Shown piece after piece: positions 1 through 9,190 of a DNA stretch of 64,000 nt. This stretch comes from Planctomicrobium piriforme (GTDB lineage Bacteria; Planctomycetota; Planctomycetia; Planctomycetales; Planctomycetaceae): positions 1 to 64,000 of the forward strand of contig CAMATH010000004.1 of NCBI GenBank assembly GCA_945860955.1. Reading direction: 5' to 3'. Within the stretch, counting starts at the first letter, position 1; each line of letters opens with the position of its first letter. The notes beneath the pieces are model-generated. The model was not told the origin of the DNA. It saw nothing but the letters and a program-made list of their open reading frames with translations, and made no database searches. The position numbers were made by a program, and so were the translations under genes.

Positions 1-129
1 GCGACTGCGACCCCCGCACCCGAGACCGGATAATGGCAGCGGCCTGAGGCAACTTCTCCACCTCCGTAAACTCGCGCACTCAATCGACGCCTGCGACGAG
101 CGCCGCCGGACCGCGCGCCGACCGCGGGG

Positions 130-1200
130 TTATTGAGCAGTTACCTTCCGATCGTACAGGGTGTCGTCGGTTCCCACGAATCCCAGGTTCTGGCGTTGCA
201 TCTCCTGAACCTGCGCCGTCGGAACCCAGTCGGGGAGCGCGATCCAGCTTGGAGAATGGGTTTCGACATGTCCGTCGAGGTACGCGACATTCGCCGTCAC
301 ATTGTGACGGAAATGAGTATTCGGAAACGCGCCACTGGGGGCTTCGAGAGTCCACGACTCTTCGAAGGTGTTCACGGTGCATTCCGGCCAGTTACTGCAA
401 AAGACGGCCGCTGAGTCCGCGAACACGATGGTCTGGGTCGAAGATCGCACATCCTGCATGCGATAGTTGATGGGCTTCATGGGATCGACCTGCATCGTCA
501 TCCAGTCGATCGCCAGTTGCAGGCCAGGACCAAGGTATTGGTAGTTGTAGCCATAGCCACTGGTCATCTTGCCAAACTTCACCTTGGTGACACTATTCTC
601 ATTGAAATTCGGGCATTGGTAGCTCTGCTTTTGATTCTCCATGAAAGATGCCAGGCATCCTTTGGTGAAATCCAGATTGCCCGACGGGTCGACCTCGCCG
701 AACCAGTACCGGCGTTCGCCCCCAGGTTGACCCACGGGAATCGTCCAGTTGTAAACATCGGAGGGCATCAGTCCCCCTTTCCAGTTGTCGCTGTACATGT
801 GCAGCGACATGACCAATTGCCGCAGGTTGTTCTTGCATTGAGAACTGCGGGCCGCCTCACGCGCCTGTTGAACAGCGGGCATCAGCAACCCGACCAGAAT
901 GCCAATGATCGCGATGACCACCAGAAGTTCTATCAGAGTGAATCCGTGCCGCGCGCCACGTGACGCGTGGTCAGCAACAACCAGGCCACGGGAAGGCGAG
1001 TCTCCTGCCGAGCCGCCACTGCGCTGCCGCCTGATGCAACTCGTGCTCCGGGCAGCAATCGCCCCGGTTTTTCCAGGCGCACTCCCACTCGAGGCCCCTG
1101 ACGTGTCCTGAAGAGCAACTGGCGAATCGGAGGGGAGACGTGGATTAAAACCCGCGTTACGTCCCCTCGATCGCACCCGTCGACGCCGAAGAATGAACAT
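130..1200 (-). CDS. DUF1559 prepilin-like protein (H-X9-DG), start unresolved
   Basis: This is a type IV pilin/pseudopilin-like exported protein of the large planctomycete DUF1559 family, whose role is unknown. The sequence shows a class III signal with the cleavage/methylation motif [13 protein letters not shown] and a hydrophobic helix, then an extracytoplasmic domain ending in [12 protein letters not shown], which fits the H-X9-DG signature. From the first ATG the prepilin motif lies about 85 residues in, which is too long for a leader, and I see no in-frame ATG, GTG or TTG nearer to it. A palindromic repeat (1130-1168) lies inside this extra 5' part. The annotated start is therefore only the longest frame; a non-canonical start or a frameshift near 970-1010 is possible. 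Confidence 0.85.
   Translation of the reverse strand: MFILRRRRVRSRGRNAGFNPRLPSDSPVALQDTSGASSGSAPGKTGAIAARSTSCIRRQRSGGSAGDSPSRGLVVADHASRGARHGFTLIELLVVIAIIGILVGLLMPAVQQAREAARSSQCKNNLRQLVMSLHMYSDNWKGGLMPSDVYNWTIPVGQPGGERRYWFGEVDPSGNLDFTKGCLASFMENQKQSYQCPNFNENSVTKVKFGKMTSGYGYNYQYLGPGLQLAIDWMTMQVDPMKPINYRMQDVRSSTQTIVFADSAAVFCSNWPECTVNTFEESWTLEAPSGAFPNTHFRHNVTANVAYLDGHVETHSPSWIALPDWVPTAQVQEMQRQNLGFVGTDDTLYDRKVTAQ
1130..1168. repeat. palindromic repeat upstream of DUF1559 domain
   Basis: Imperfect inverted repeat: GAGGGGAGACGT at 1130-1141 pairs with ACGTCCCCTC at 1159-1168 apart from a two-base bulge. The interior GTGGATTAAAA and the nearby ATCGCACC downstream recur at 35961-36008, so this looks like a member of a small dispersed palindromic family. 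Confidence 0.55.
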
Positions 1201-1677
1201 CCAACAGATCCTCGCTGCAAGGGAGGCACCAGGGGGCCACCCACCAAGAGTCTGTCGATCTCAGAAAATGCGCCCATCACCCCGCGCCTGCGAACAGCGG
1301 CGAACACATCCCGGCGCGCAGCTTCGCACCCGGGAGCGCACACCCGCCCGTCGCCCGATTCTCCCGGCGCGAAAGTCGGCGTCTTCTCCACGAAAGACAA
1401 GCACTCGTTCTCGACCACTGGGCAGGTCTTCTGGCTTCCGGATCGTTCAGTTCTCCGCACCTTCCCACAGGTGCGATCGTGGCGATTGACTCGCCTCAAC
1501 CGCGGCCTGGCAGTGGCACACGCGGAAACTGTCCCCGGTTACAGCGGCGGGACCGCGACGGACTTCCACCGTCTTCCCTATTCTTCCCGACGACGACAAG
1601 CCGGCGGGACACCCAGGTCGACAATCCGCGAACCCGCAGACTGCTTGGCGAGCATCATAACACTCCCGATGCGGGAG
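1201..1677. other. intergenic stretch without a recognisable gene
   Basis: About 480 bases between the DUF1559 protein and glmM. The open frames crossing it on either strand are arginine- and proline-rich with no domain character, and I see no RNA gene. It may hold the promoter and 5' region of the DUF1559 gene and the 3' end of the glmM transcript. Confidence 0.4.
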
Positions 1678-3045
1678 TCAATCAACGGCACACCCGGGTT
1701 TCGTCACCTCCTGAACGACCTCCATCGCCTGGCGACACAGCTCCCTTGCCAGATCACCGTCCGGGGCCTCAGAGATCACCCGCACGATCGGCTCGGTATT
1801 GCTTCCCCGCACCTGCACCCAGCGGTCGGGCCAATCGAGACGCAGGCCATCTCCTTCCTGAACCTGCGCGCCGGGCATTCGGACCTTGAGTGCCTGGCAG
1901 GCACGTTCAACCAATGCCCGATCGCACGTCACCTTATCTTTGACGATTGTGTACTTGGGGAGTTCCGCCACCCAGGTCGAGAGAGGCTGCCCGCGGCTGG
2001 CGAGTTCCGCCAGCACATAGGCCATCGAAACGAAACTGTCGCGCACCCATCCGACCTTCGGCTCAATCAGTCCACCATTCCCTTCCCCGCCAATCACGGC
2101 GTTCAACGCCTGCATCTTCGCGACAACGTTGGCTTCACCAACATACGACCGCTGAAAATCACAGCCATACTTCGCCGCGATGTCGGCGGTGACCCTGCTG
2201 GTCGAACCATTGACCACGACCGGCCCGCGGCGGGTCCGCAACACATGGTCGACGCACAACGCCAAAGTCAATTCCTCCCCGATATATCGCCCGTTTTCGT
2301 CGACGATCGCCAGGCGGTCGGCATCGGGATCCTCTGCGAAGCCAATGTCGGCACCAACCCGCCGTACTTCGGAACACAACCCCTTCAGGTTCTGTTCTGT
2401 CGGTTCGGGGGGATGTTCAAACAAGCCATCGGGTGTCCCCCCCAGCACATGCACCTCGCAACCAAGCGTTTCGAGCAGGCGTGGCCCCAGCAGGCCGCCG
2501 GAACCGTGTGTGCAATCGAGAACGACTCGGGGTTTCCGGTCACGAATGACCGACGCATCAACCAGCGCCAGAACCCGGGCGAGGTGTGGCGCGTGCGGGT
2601 CGGAAAGTCGTTCGATCGTTCCCAAATTGTGGCCGTCGCGAAAACGGAAGGCGCGCGATTCCAGCAGCTTGATCAACTGCTCGCCCCGCGCCTGGTCGAA
2701 AACCGATCCTCCCGGCCCGAATGGTTTGAGTCCGTTCCACTCAATGGGATTGTGGCTCGCTGTGATTTGCAAACCGCCGGCGGCTTTCAAATGTTGAACG
2801 AGGACGCCGCACGTGGGTGTTGACGCGATTTCCGCGTCGAGAACCCGACAGCCAGTCGCCAGCAATCCCGCCAGAACGGCATGTTTGACCATGGGGCCGG
2901 TCGACCGACCGTCACGACTGAGGATGACGACTCCCCCGTCATACATCGTCCCCAAAGCGCATGCGAAGTCGACCAGGTATCCTGGTTCCAATCCGTCGCC
3001 AACAATTCCGCGAAGGCCCGAAATGCTCAAAATCCGTTGAGGCAT
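1678..3045 (-). CDS. glmM: phosphoglucosamine mutase / phosphomannomutase family
   Basis: An alpha-D-phosphohexomutase of 455 residues, probably interconverting glucosamine-6-phosphate and glucosamine-1-phosphate for UDP-GlcNAc synthesis in the cytoplasm. Visible motifs are the catalytic phosphoserine loop T-A-S-H-N-P (Ser97), the Mg2+ loop DPDADRLA, the sugar-binding GEGNGGLI and the C-terminal phosphate-binding RGSNTEP. The start was set at the ATG leading MPQRILSISGLRGIVG, because the 60 residues of open frame upstream are not family-like. Phosphomannomutase or phosphoglucomutase activity cannot be excluded from sequence; the compact form resembles archaeal-type GlmM. Confidence 0.85.
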   Translation of the reverse strand: MPQRILSISGLRGIVGDGLEPGYLVDFACALGTMYDGGVVILSRDGRSTGPMVKHAVLAGLLATGCRVLDAEIASTPTCGVLVQHLKAAGGLQITASHNPIEWNGLKPFGPGGSVFDQARGEQLIKLLESRAFRFRDGHNLGTIERLSDPHAPHLARVLALVDASVIRDRKPRVVLDCTHGSGGLLGPRLLETLGCEVHVLGGTPDGLFEHPPEPTEQNLKGLCSEVRRVGADIGFAEDPDADRLAIVDENGRYIGEELTLALCVDHVLRTRRGPVVVNGSTSRVTADIAAKYGCDFQRSYVGEANVVAKMQALNAVIGGEGNGGLIEPKVGWVRDSFVSMAYVLAELASRGQPLSTWVAELPKYTIVKDKVTCDRALVERACQALKVRMPGAQVQEGDGLRLDWPDRWVQVRGSNTEPIVRVISEAPDGDLARELCRQAMEVVQEVTKPGCAVD

Positions 3046-3145
3046 GAAATCTCTGTCTGAATCAATGTTGTTGGAGTGGGGCAATGAAAATGGACTCAAT
3101 GGAAGGCGATCTTCCCACGTCTCGCTCCATCGCTCGCGGTTTGGG

Positions 3146-3913
3146 TCAACGTCGCATGTGGTTGCCTCCCCGCTGGAGCCACTCTTCGGCCTCCGCCTGG
3201 CACTCCGCGATTCTGCTTCCGACAAGCGCGATCAATTCCGCTTCACGTCCCCGCTGTTTCAAAACTTCGATCTCCCCATTGGGAAACGGTTCGCCGAAAA
3301 CCACACACACGCGAGCCGGGCGGAGGAACCAGCTCCCGCGGCCGAGCGCCCGGTTTGCGCCGGCGATTCCCACTGGAAAAATGGGGGTCGCAGTTCGGCG
3401 AATCAATGCCGCGAAGCCGGGTTTGACTTCGCCAAGTCGACCATCCACGCTGCGAGTTCCCTCGGGAAAGACCCCCACCAGGAACCCCTGATCCATCCGC
3501 CGAATCGTTTCGCGTAATCCCCCCGTGGCACCGGTGTCACGATTGAGGGGGACCACATAGGTCGCACGCAGCAGCCAACCCAGCACGGGGACGCGAAACA
3601 GTGAATCGCGGGCGAGAAAGCTGACGGGGCGACGCAAGGGAAGTCCGATCAGCAAGGGGTCGAGAAAGCTCTGGTGGTTCGACAGCAGCAATGCCGGCCC
3701 GACAACGGGAATTCTGTCGGCCCCGCGCGCGCGATAGCGCAACCAGACCGCGAATACAACCTGCACGATCTGCTGCAGGCTGAACCACAGCCAGTTTCTG
3801 CGAGTCGGCGAATCGGTCGCGCGGGAATCGGCAGGAATGGAATCGTGAGGTGAAGACACGTGGGTAAAGCGGCACGGAGACGACACGCGTCGATGAATTG
3901 AATCAGGAAACAC
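3146..3913 (-). CDS. PlsC-type 1-acylglycerol-3-phosphate acyltransferase
   Basis: A membrane-associated acyltransferase of the PlsC/LPLAT family, probably acylating lysophosphatidic acid in phospholipid synthesis. The catalytic NHx4D motif appears as N-H-Q-S-F-L-D and the substrate-binding block as F-P-E-G-T-R-S. A hydrophobic segment (WFSLQQIVQVVFAVWL) precedes the catalytic block. About 40 N-terminal residues before it look non-conserved, so the real start may be internal. It lies 100 bases upstream of glmM on the same strand, so the two could be co-transcribed. Confidence 0.85.
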   Translation of the reverse strand: MFPDSIHRRVSSPCRFTHVSSPHDSIPADSRATDSPTRRNWLWFSLQQIVQVVFAVWLRYRARGADRIPVVGPALLLSNHQSFLDPLLIGLPLRRPVSFLARDSLFRVPVLGWLLRATYVVPLNRDTGATGGLRETIRRMDQGFLVGVFPEGTRSVDGRLGEVKPGFAALIRRTATPIFPVGIAGANRALGRGSWFLRPARVCVVFGEPFPNGEIEVLKQRGREAELIALVGSRIAECQAEAEEWLQRGGNHMRR

Positions 3914-4076
3914 TGGTATAGTCGAACGGCGGGGATATTCGCAAACGGAACGCCCCCGGTGGCTCGATGAAGCCGTGCTGGTATTCGGCGGGCAGATGGC
4001 TCACCCCAGGGCGTCGGATTGGTAATCTGGGTTTGGTGTGCGACAAATACTGCTCAACGCACGAGAAAAATGACAT

Positions 4077-5174
4077 TCAACCTGGCTCCTGCCCCTCAGG
4101 AAACTCCACCCCCAATTTCCCGGCGATCTCCTTCAACGGCCGCAGGTACTCGTCGGAGAGCGGCAGGCCGTTTTTTAGTCGGTCGCGTCGGCATTCCAGG
4201 CTGCGATCACCCGGGAGTTGAATCTGATCCACCCCCGGTTTACAACGGGCGCTTCTCACGAACGCGATCAACCGTTCCGCCTCGGTAAGAAAATGCTCCC
4301 GGCCGGCGAATTGCCCGGGATTCCAGACCACCAGCAGCACATTGTTCCACTCCAGCGCGCCCGGCTCGGCGGGAGGACAAAACCCTCCCGACAATCCCGC
4401 CGCCAGAATGTCAAAGACCAAGCCCAGCCCGAATCCTTTATAGGCCTGGTCACCACCAAACGGCAACAGAGAACCGGGCGGATCCGCGAGCATGACCTCG
4501 GGGTCGGTCGTGGGATTTCCCTCCGCGTCCTGAATCCAACCCAACGGCACAGGGCGCTGCGCAAGACGGGCGATTTTGAGTTTGCCATTCGCGACGGCGC
4601 TGGTCGACATATCAAGAACCAGAGGTTCGTCCTCCGTGGGAATTCCGATACCAATCGGATTCGTACTCAGTCGGCGGTCGATTCCGCCAGGGGGAGCGAC
4701 CGTGTAGATCGCCCCGTTGTCATTGACTGCGATGAGTGCCGCGAAACCAAGTTTCGCCGCCTGCTCGACCCATTCCCCCAACCGCCCGATATGTCCGCAC
4801 CGGGTGAGTGTTCCGCAAACCGCCCCCGCAGTCATCGCTTTTTCACAGCAGCGATTCACGAATTCGCGACACTGCACCTGGCCAAACCCCAGACCGGCGT
4901 CACAGACCAAGGCCCCCGGCAGGTCGCGTCGAACAACCAAAGGGGCACCGGGTTGTAATTCGCCCGATTGAATCTGACTGAGGTACCACCCTGCCAACAC
5001 GATGCCGTGGGAGTCGTGACCCCGCAGGTTCGATTCCACCAGACTCTCGGCGATTCGGTCCGCCTCCACCGGGGTGACCCGGGCGGCGACGAACAATTGA
5101 GAGACGAAGTGTCGCAACTGGCCGGCGGTGTAGTTCACGACTTTGGGCATATCCGATGCGGGGGAACGATTCAT
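4077..5174 (-). CDS. Ldh2/MdhA-type malate/L-lactate dehydrogenase family
   Basis: An NAD(P)-dependent 2-hydroxyacid oxidoreductase of the Ldh2 superfamily (malate, sulfolactate, ureidoglycolate or diketogulonate dehydrogenases). This fold is unrelated to classical LDH. The family block R-G-H-D-S-H-G-I near the N terminus and the later STSAVANGK and GYKGFGLGL-like segments are recognisable, and 366 residues is typical. The start chosen (MNRSPASDMPKVV) overlaps the mutL stop as ATGA, which implies translational coupling; an ATG eight codons later is the alternative. The substrate cannot be predicted. Confidence 0.82.
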   Translation of the reverse strand: MNRSPASDMPKVVNYTAGQLRHFVSQLFVAARVTPVEADRIAESLVESNLRGHDSHGIVLAGWYLSQIQSGELQPGAPLVVRRDLPGALVCDAGLGFGQVQCREFVNRCCEKAMTAGAVCGTLTRCGHIGRLGEWVEQAAKLGFAALIAVNDNGAIYTVAPPGGIDRRLSTNPIGIGIPTEDEPLVLDMSTSAVANGKLKIARLAQRPVPLGWIQDAEGNPTTDPEVMLADPPGSLLPFGGDQAYKGFGLGLVFDILAAGLSGGFCPPAEPGALEWNNVLLVVWNPGQFAGREHFLTEAERLIAFVRSARCKPGVDQIQLPGDRSLECRRDRLKNGLPLSDEYLRPLKEIAGKLGVEFPEGQEPG

Positions 5175-7351
5175 CCCAGTCGACCGAACTGGCGATCCAG
5201 TTCGGCCCGGCTGAGAACCAGGGCGGTTGGCCTGCCGTGCGGGCAATGATGTGCGTCGTCGATCAGGTGGCGTTGCGCGAGCAGACTGTCGATTTCGTCG
5301 GCGGTCAGCCGTTGTCCCGCTTTGACCGCCCCCTTGCACGACATCATGTGCAACAGACTGTCGAGCATGTCCCGCCGCGAGGGGTCGCGACCGGTTTCGA
5401 GAATCTGTTCGGACAGATCTTTCAACAAAGCCGCTGGGTCCAGGCGGCGGAGCATCACGGGATACGATGTGACCAGCAGGGTGTTGCCACCAAAATCCTG
5501 CAACCGCAGTCCAAAACTCGCCAGCAGCTCCAGATGTTCGAGCAGTGCCGCGACTTGCGCAGGAGGCATTTCGACAGGCAACGGAACCAGCAGCCGTTGT
5601 GACTCGACTCCGCCCGACAACACGCGCTTGCGCAAGTGTTCGTAGAGAATCCGCTCGTGCAGCGCGTGCTGATCGACCACCGTGAGTCCCTCATCCGATT
5701 CCACGACCAAATAGGAGTCGTGAATCTGCATCGCCCGCACGTTGTCGGGGAGCATGGGGGGACTTCGGCGGACCGCCTCGGCGGCGGCGTTGAGCGCCTC
5801 GCTGGGAGGAGGAGCCTGGGGCGACTCGCCCATCGAGACCGATTCCACAGAATGCTCAGCTACGCTTCCCTCTGCGAATGGGGCAGAGGCCACGGGAAGG
5901 GACGGGGAAGAACCGGCGGAATTCGGTTCGTCGAAAGTGTGCCCCAAATCAGCGGCTTGAGAATCCTCCCGCAGGGGATCACGCCAGTCGCCAACGGACG
6001 AATCGTTCCGCGGCGGATTCCAATCCCTGGTGACCAAGGGATCCGTCCCGGGGCGCTCCGACGGCGATCCCGTTGAGGACGGTTGTAAAGGACTGGTTTC
6101 GCTGCCGGTATTCCAGCCGAAGTCCGGATTCGTGGCGGGACTGTTCCACTCCGCCGAACTCCCTGGGGTCAGTTCGGACGGGGCGGTTTTGTTAACAGGT
6201 GGTTGTGAGCCGGGAGCGCTCCAGAGGGTCGCCTGTTGTTTCACCCAGTCGACCAGTTCCTGCTGAACCGCCTTCTGCTGTTCGGGATCTGCAGTTTTGG
6301 GCTTCAGTGGCTCCAGCTTGAGGCCGCCCCCTTTGCCTGCGACGTCGAGTGAACTGTTGAGGTCCATCCCCAAAAAGCGATTGCGAATCGTTGAGAGGAT
6401 CAGTCGATACAACGTCTGACTGTCGCGAAACCGGACTTCCGCTTTGGTGGGATGGACGTTGACATCGACCGAGTCTGCGGGAGTTTCCAGGAAGAGAAAG
6501 GTGATGGGATTGCGGCCCACCATCAACAGCCCGCGATACGCTTCCGAGAGCGCGTGCTGCAACGACCGGTCTTGAATCCAGCGACCGTTCAGGAACAGGT
6601 ATTGTCCTTTACGCGTCGACCGGCTTTCCGCTGGATGTCCCACATAGCCCCACAATCGAGATCCTTTGAAGTCGGCTTCGACCGCGATCAGTTGACCGGT
6701 CAACTCGCCTCCAAAAAACAACTCGATCCGCTCCAGCAGACGGTCCGTGCCGGGGAGTTCATAGACGATGCGGTCGTTATGACGTAACACCAGATGGACG
6801 CGGGGATTGGCCAGGGCGATGCGGGTGAACTGTTCGCTGACGTGGCCAAATTCGGTCGCCGCCTGTCGCAGGAATTTGCGTCGGACGGGGAGGTTGCAGA
6901 ATAGGTCGCGGACTTCAATGGTTGTTCCGACCGGACAGCCACACGGGACGATCGGTTGGATTTGGCCGGCGTCCACCACCAGTTCGGCCCCGGTGGGGAA
7001 TTCCTCCTGTCGGGTGCGGAGTCGAAACTTGCTGACCTCGGCGATCGAGGCGAGGGCTTCCCCGCGAAATCCCATGGTCTGGACTCGGAACAGGTCGTCA
7101 GCTTCGCGCAATTTGCTGGTGGCGTGACTGGCGACCGCGAGCAGCAGATCGTCGGGGTGAATTCCCTCACCGTTGTCGACTATGCGAATGAGTTCCGTTC
7201 CCCCGGCGGCGACATCGACTTCGACGCGGGAGGCGAGCGCGTCAACGCTGTTTTCAAGCAACTCCTTGACGACGCTCGCCGGCCGTTCAATCACCTCGCC
7301 GGCGGCGATCTTGTTAATGACGTGGTGGTCGAGCTGTTGGATGCGGGGCAT
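5171..7351 (-). CDS. mutL: DNA mismatch repair protein MutL
   Basis: The mismatch-repair mediator that couples MutS recognition to strand removal. The N-terminal GHKL ATPase shows E-L-L-E-N-S-V-D-A, D-N-G-E-G-I and T-M-G-F-R-G-E-A. A long Pro/Ser/Glu-rich linker follows, then a C-terminal dimerisation domain with the metal-dependent endonuclease motif DQHALHERILYE (DQHAx2Ex4E) and the late C-P-H-G-R-P block. It is therefore predicted to nick DNA itself, as in bacteria lacking MutH. The start is the ATG of MPRIQQLD; an in-frame TTG eleven codons upstream is less likely. The stop overlaps the start of the Ldh2-family gene. Confidence 0.95.
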   Translation of the reverse strand: MPRIQQLDHHVINKIAAGEVIERPASVVKELLENSVDALASRVEVDVAAGGTELIRIVDNGEGIHPDDLLLAVASHATSKLREADDLFRVQTMGFRGEALASIAEVSKFRLRTRQEEFPTGAELVVDAGQIQPIVPCGCPVGTTIEVRDLFCNLPVRRKFLRQAATEFGHVSEQFTRIALANPRVHLVLRHNDRIVYELPGTDRLLERIELFFGGELTGQLIAVEADFKGSRLWGYVGHPAESRSTRKGQYLFLNGRWIQDRSLQHALSEAYRGLLMVGRNPITFLFLETPADSVDVNVHPTKAEVRFRDSQTLYRLILSTIRNRFLGMDLNSSLDVAGKGGGLKLEPLKPKTADPEQQKAVQQELVDWVKQQATLWSAPGSQPPVNKTAPSELTPGSSAEWNSPATNPDFGWNTGSETSPLQPSSTGSPSERPGTDPLVTRDWNPPRNDSSVGDWRDPLREDSQAADLGHTFDEPNSAGSSPSLPVASAPFAEGSVAEHSVESVSMGESPQAPPPSEALNAAAEAVRRSPPMLPDNVRAMQIHDSYLVVESDEGLTVVDQHALHERILYEHLRKRVLSGGVESQRLLVPLPVEMPPAQVAALLEHLELLASFGLRLQDFGGNTLLVTSYPVMLRRLDPAALLKDLSEQILETGRDPSRRDMLDSLLHMMSCKGAVKAGQRLTADEIDSLLAQRHLIDDAHHCPHGRPTALVLSRAELDRQFGRLG

Positions 7352-7473
7352 GAGGGGGCTGGTCGGGACACGCACGGGGGCCAAACCGCCAGCCTATCGA
7401 AACCGGATCGGTTTCGGTAGATCGAGCATTCGATCGAAAGGCAGCGGGTCGGCAACAACGAGAGGAGGCCGAC

Positions 7474-8058
7474 TCAGGTCGATTTGGGGGATTTCGCCCG
7501 CTTCGTTTTCGATGCGGGAGTGAGCTTGGACTTGGAGGGGCTGGCGGCCTTTTTCGCGGCCGGCTTCTTGCCAGCGGACTTTTGGGTCACCGACTTTGAG
7601 GCGGCGGATTTCACCCCCTTCTGTTTGGCGGCCGGTGACTTTTTGACTGATTTCGTGTCGGCGGCCGCACCCGCCTTGGGCTTCTTGGCGTTGCCATAAC
7701 TGGCCCCGGCCGCCTTCTCGGCGATTCGCGCTTCGACCAGTTTTTTGACCAGCGCTTCGGGGAGTGGTTGACCGGGCTGGAAGCGGACTGTTCCGGTGCT
7801 GGTATCGTATCCCTGGAGATCGTCGGCATGGGCGGCGACGGTGCTATTACTCATCAGGAACAAGGCGCAGTGCTTTTCGGTCGCGCCATACCCGACCAGC
7901 ATACCTTTTTGACGAAACGCGCAGATCTGATAGCTGATGCACTCTTCCGCGAGCGGGGCGATTGCTTTGATGGCCTGTCGCAAGGATTGCAACGCCTCGC
8001 GTTGATCTTGCGGGAGATTGGCGAGGTAATCGTCGTGAGTTGTGGGCGGAGTCGGCAT
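7474..8058 (-). CDS. DUF1801 (YdhG-like) protein with Lys/Ala-rich tail
   Basis: A 194-residue protein whose first ~115 residues form a DUF1801/YdhG-like domain (D-D-Y-L-A-N-L-P, then E-E-C-I-S-Y-Q-I-C-A-F, later the A-L-F-L-M-S strand). DUF1801 proteins are small cytoplasmic proteins of uncertain function, some called iron chaperones. From about residue 122 to the end it changes to a Lys/Ala/Ser/Pro-rich tail with repeated KKP, KKSPAAK and KSPKS units, resembling the C-terminal tail of histone H1 or extended HU proteins. The tail is probably disordered and nucleic-acid binding (inference). The start is at MPTPPTTHDD because the preceding 30 residues are not family-like. Confidence 0.8.
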   Translation of the reverse strand: MPTPPTTHDDYLANLPQDQREALQSLRQAIKAIAPLAEECISYQICAFRQKGMLVGYGATEKHCALFLMSNSTVAAHADDLQGYDTSTGTVRFQPGQPLPEALVKKLVEARIAEKAAGASYGNAKKPKAGAAADTKSVKKSPAAKQKGVKSAASKSVTQKSAGKKPAAKKAASPSKSKLTPASKTKRAKSPKST

Positions 8059-8359
8059 GATGAGTGGCGGGACGTGAGTGATATTTGGCGATTCTTGATG
8101 TCGCTTCGCTGACGGGGGTGATCCCCGGGGATTCAACCTGTGTCGCATTACGTTTCTTTACGACTCACTGACAGCATCGTCAAGGATAGGAAGTGATAGG
8201 GAGGACGTGGGTGCCGAGTTATTGCGGTCGGTTACACATGAGATTTCCTCTCACCGTTGTTTCGATTTATCATAGGGCGGACTTGACGAACAAGCGCGTC
8301 AGCGCCAACAATCTCCCCATTGTCGTTTCCCGTTTCCAGTTCAGGTTCAAGAAGTCCAC
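8059..8359. other. divergent intergenic region
   Basis: About 300 bases between the divergently transcribed DUF1801 gene (minus) and a small gene (plus). It should carry both promoters. I see no gene or convincing structured element beyond short GC-rich palindromes such as GATCCCCGGGGAT-like sequence near 8120. Confidence 0.4.
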
Positions 8360-8689
8360 ATGGCCAAGTCGTCCTCCAAGTCCCAGCTCATCCGTCAGGC
8401 GTTGCTCGAAAATCCTGGCAAAGGCCCGTCGGAAGTCGCTGAGATTTTGAAGTCCAAGGGTGTCGTTGTTTCGAACGCGTACGTGTCGGTGGTCAAGAGT
8501 ACGATGAAGAAGAAGGGGCGGAAGCTGAATCGCGCCGCCCGGGGAGCGCAAGCGGCTCCTAAATCGCAGGCCGCTCCCGGCACCGTCGAAGCGGCAGCCG
8601 ACTTTGTCTCGTCGGTCGGATCGTTCGAGGAAGCCCGCGCCGCTCTCGAAAAGTTGCAGAAGATCAGCCAGATGCTGGGCGGCCGCTAA
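8360..8689 (+). CDS. small basic protein, possible helix-turn-helix
   Basis: A 109-residue protein with no family I can name. The first ~55 residues are basic and helical (QLIRQALLENPGKGPSEVAE, then S-N-A-Y-V-S-V-V-K-S-T) with spacing that suggests a winged or simple helix-turn-helix like those in small nucleoid or transcription factors. An Ala-rich linker follows and then a C-terminal helix (FEEARAALEKLQKISQML) that could oligomerise. GC-rich third positions and a plausible start support real coding. A hairpin at 8725-8753 follows the gene and may end the transcript. The DNA-binding role is inference. Confidence 0.7.
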   Translation: MAKSSSKSQLIRQALLENPGKGPSEVAEILKSKGVVVSNAYVSVVKSTMKKKGRKLNRAARGAQAAPKSQAAPGTVEAAADFVSSVGSFEEARAALEKLQKISQMLGGR

Positions 8690-8724
8690 GGTCGGTTGAT
8701 ATCGTTGGGGAAGTTACCAGGCGG

Positions 8725-8753
8725 CGGCGTGAAGCGGGACTAGCTTCGCGCCG
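8725..8753 (+). terminator. hairpin 3' of the small basic protein gene
   Basis: Stem CGGCGTGAAGC / GCTTCGCGCCG with a 7-base loop, one G-T mismatch on the DNA level, located 36 bases after the stop codon at 8689. No strong T-run follows, so it is a weak intrinsic terminator or an RNA-stabilising hairpin. Confidence 0.4.
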
Positions 8754-8913
8754 TCTCTGGCCGACGTCCGGTCCGCTTGGATTTTTTGAGAATTGTTCAA
8801 TTTTTGCCCCCTCGGGTTGAGGATTTTGGTTTCCACTCCTGAGAATCAGTTGGGCGGTCGCTGCGATTTGGGCGAATCGACGGTAGCATCATGTCTGACA
8901 ATTCCCTTGTTCG

Positions 8914-8944
8914 CCGACAGTAAGCTGGCGAGCAGTACTGTCGG
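8914..8944. repeat. inverted repeat before the two small membrane genes
   Basis: Perfect 9-base arms CCGACAGTA and TACTGTCGG separated by 13 bases, centred about 85 bases upstream of the start at 9013. It could be a transcription-factor site or a leader hairpin for the following gene pair. Confidence 0.4.
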
Positions 8945-9012
8945 CTTCGCGCCCCAACAGCCCTGCCATGTCGCCTTCCTGCGCGACATCTACTACCTCT
9001 GGGATTCGTCTC

Positions 9013-9189
9013 ATGTCTGAAGCAGAATTTCCCACCCCCACCGAAGAAGGTCGCTTCCATACGTATGTTGGAAGCGAGATCCCCTGGTACGTGCGCGTCG
9101 CCTGGATCATCTTCTGGGTCGCGTCGGCGGCGTACGTGCTGCGTTATCTGCTCCCCGCGCTCCAGCGCGAGATTGGTGCCCCTTCCTGA
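9013..9189 (+). CDS. 58-residue single-span membrane protein
   Basis: A small protein beginning MSEAEFPTPTEEGRFHTYVG with one clear transmembrane helix (YVRVAWIIFWVASAAYVLRY). I do not recognise a named family. It ends one base before the start of the DUF4405-like membrane protein, so both are surely co-translated; small single-span subunits of this kind commonly accompany respiratory membrane complexes, which is only an analogy here. An ATG 15 codons upstream is in frame but its leader is Ser/Thr-rich and unlikely. Confidence 0.7.
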   Translation: MSEAEFPTPTEEGRFHTYVGSEIPWYVRVAWIIFWVASAAYVLRYLLPALQREIGAPS

Positions 9190-9190
9190 C

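Noticed and set aside
1471-2823. Plus-strand frame of 450 codons over glmM
   Set aside because: Antisense to a gene carrying all phosphohexomutase motifs.
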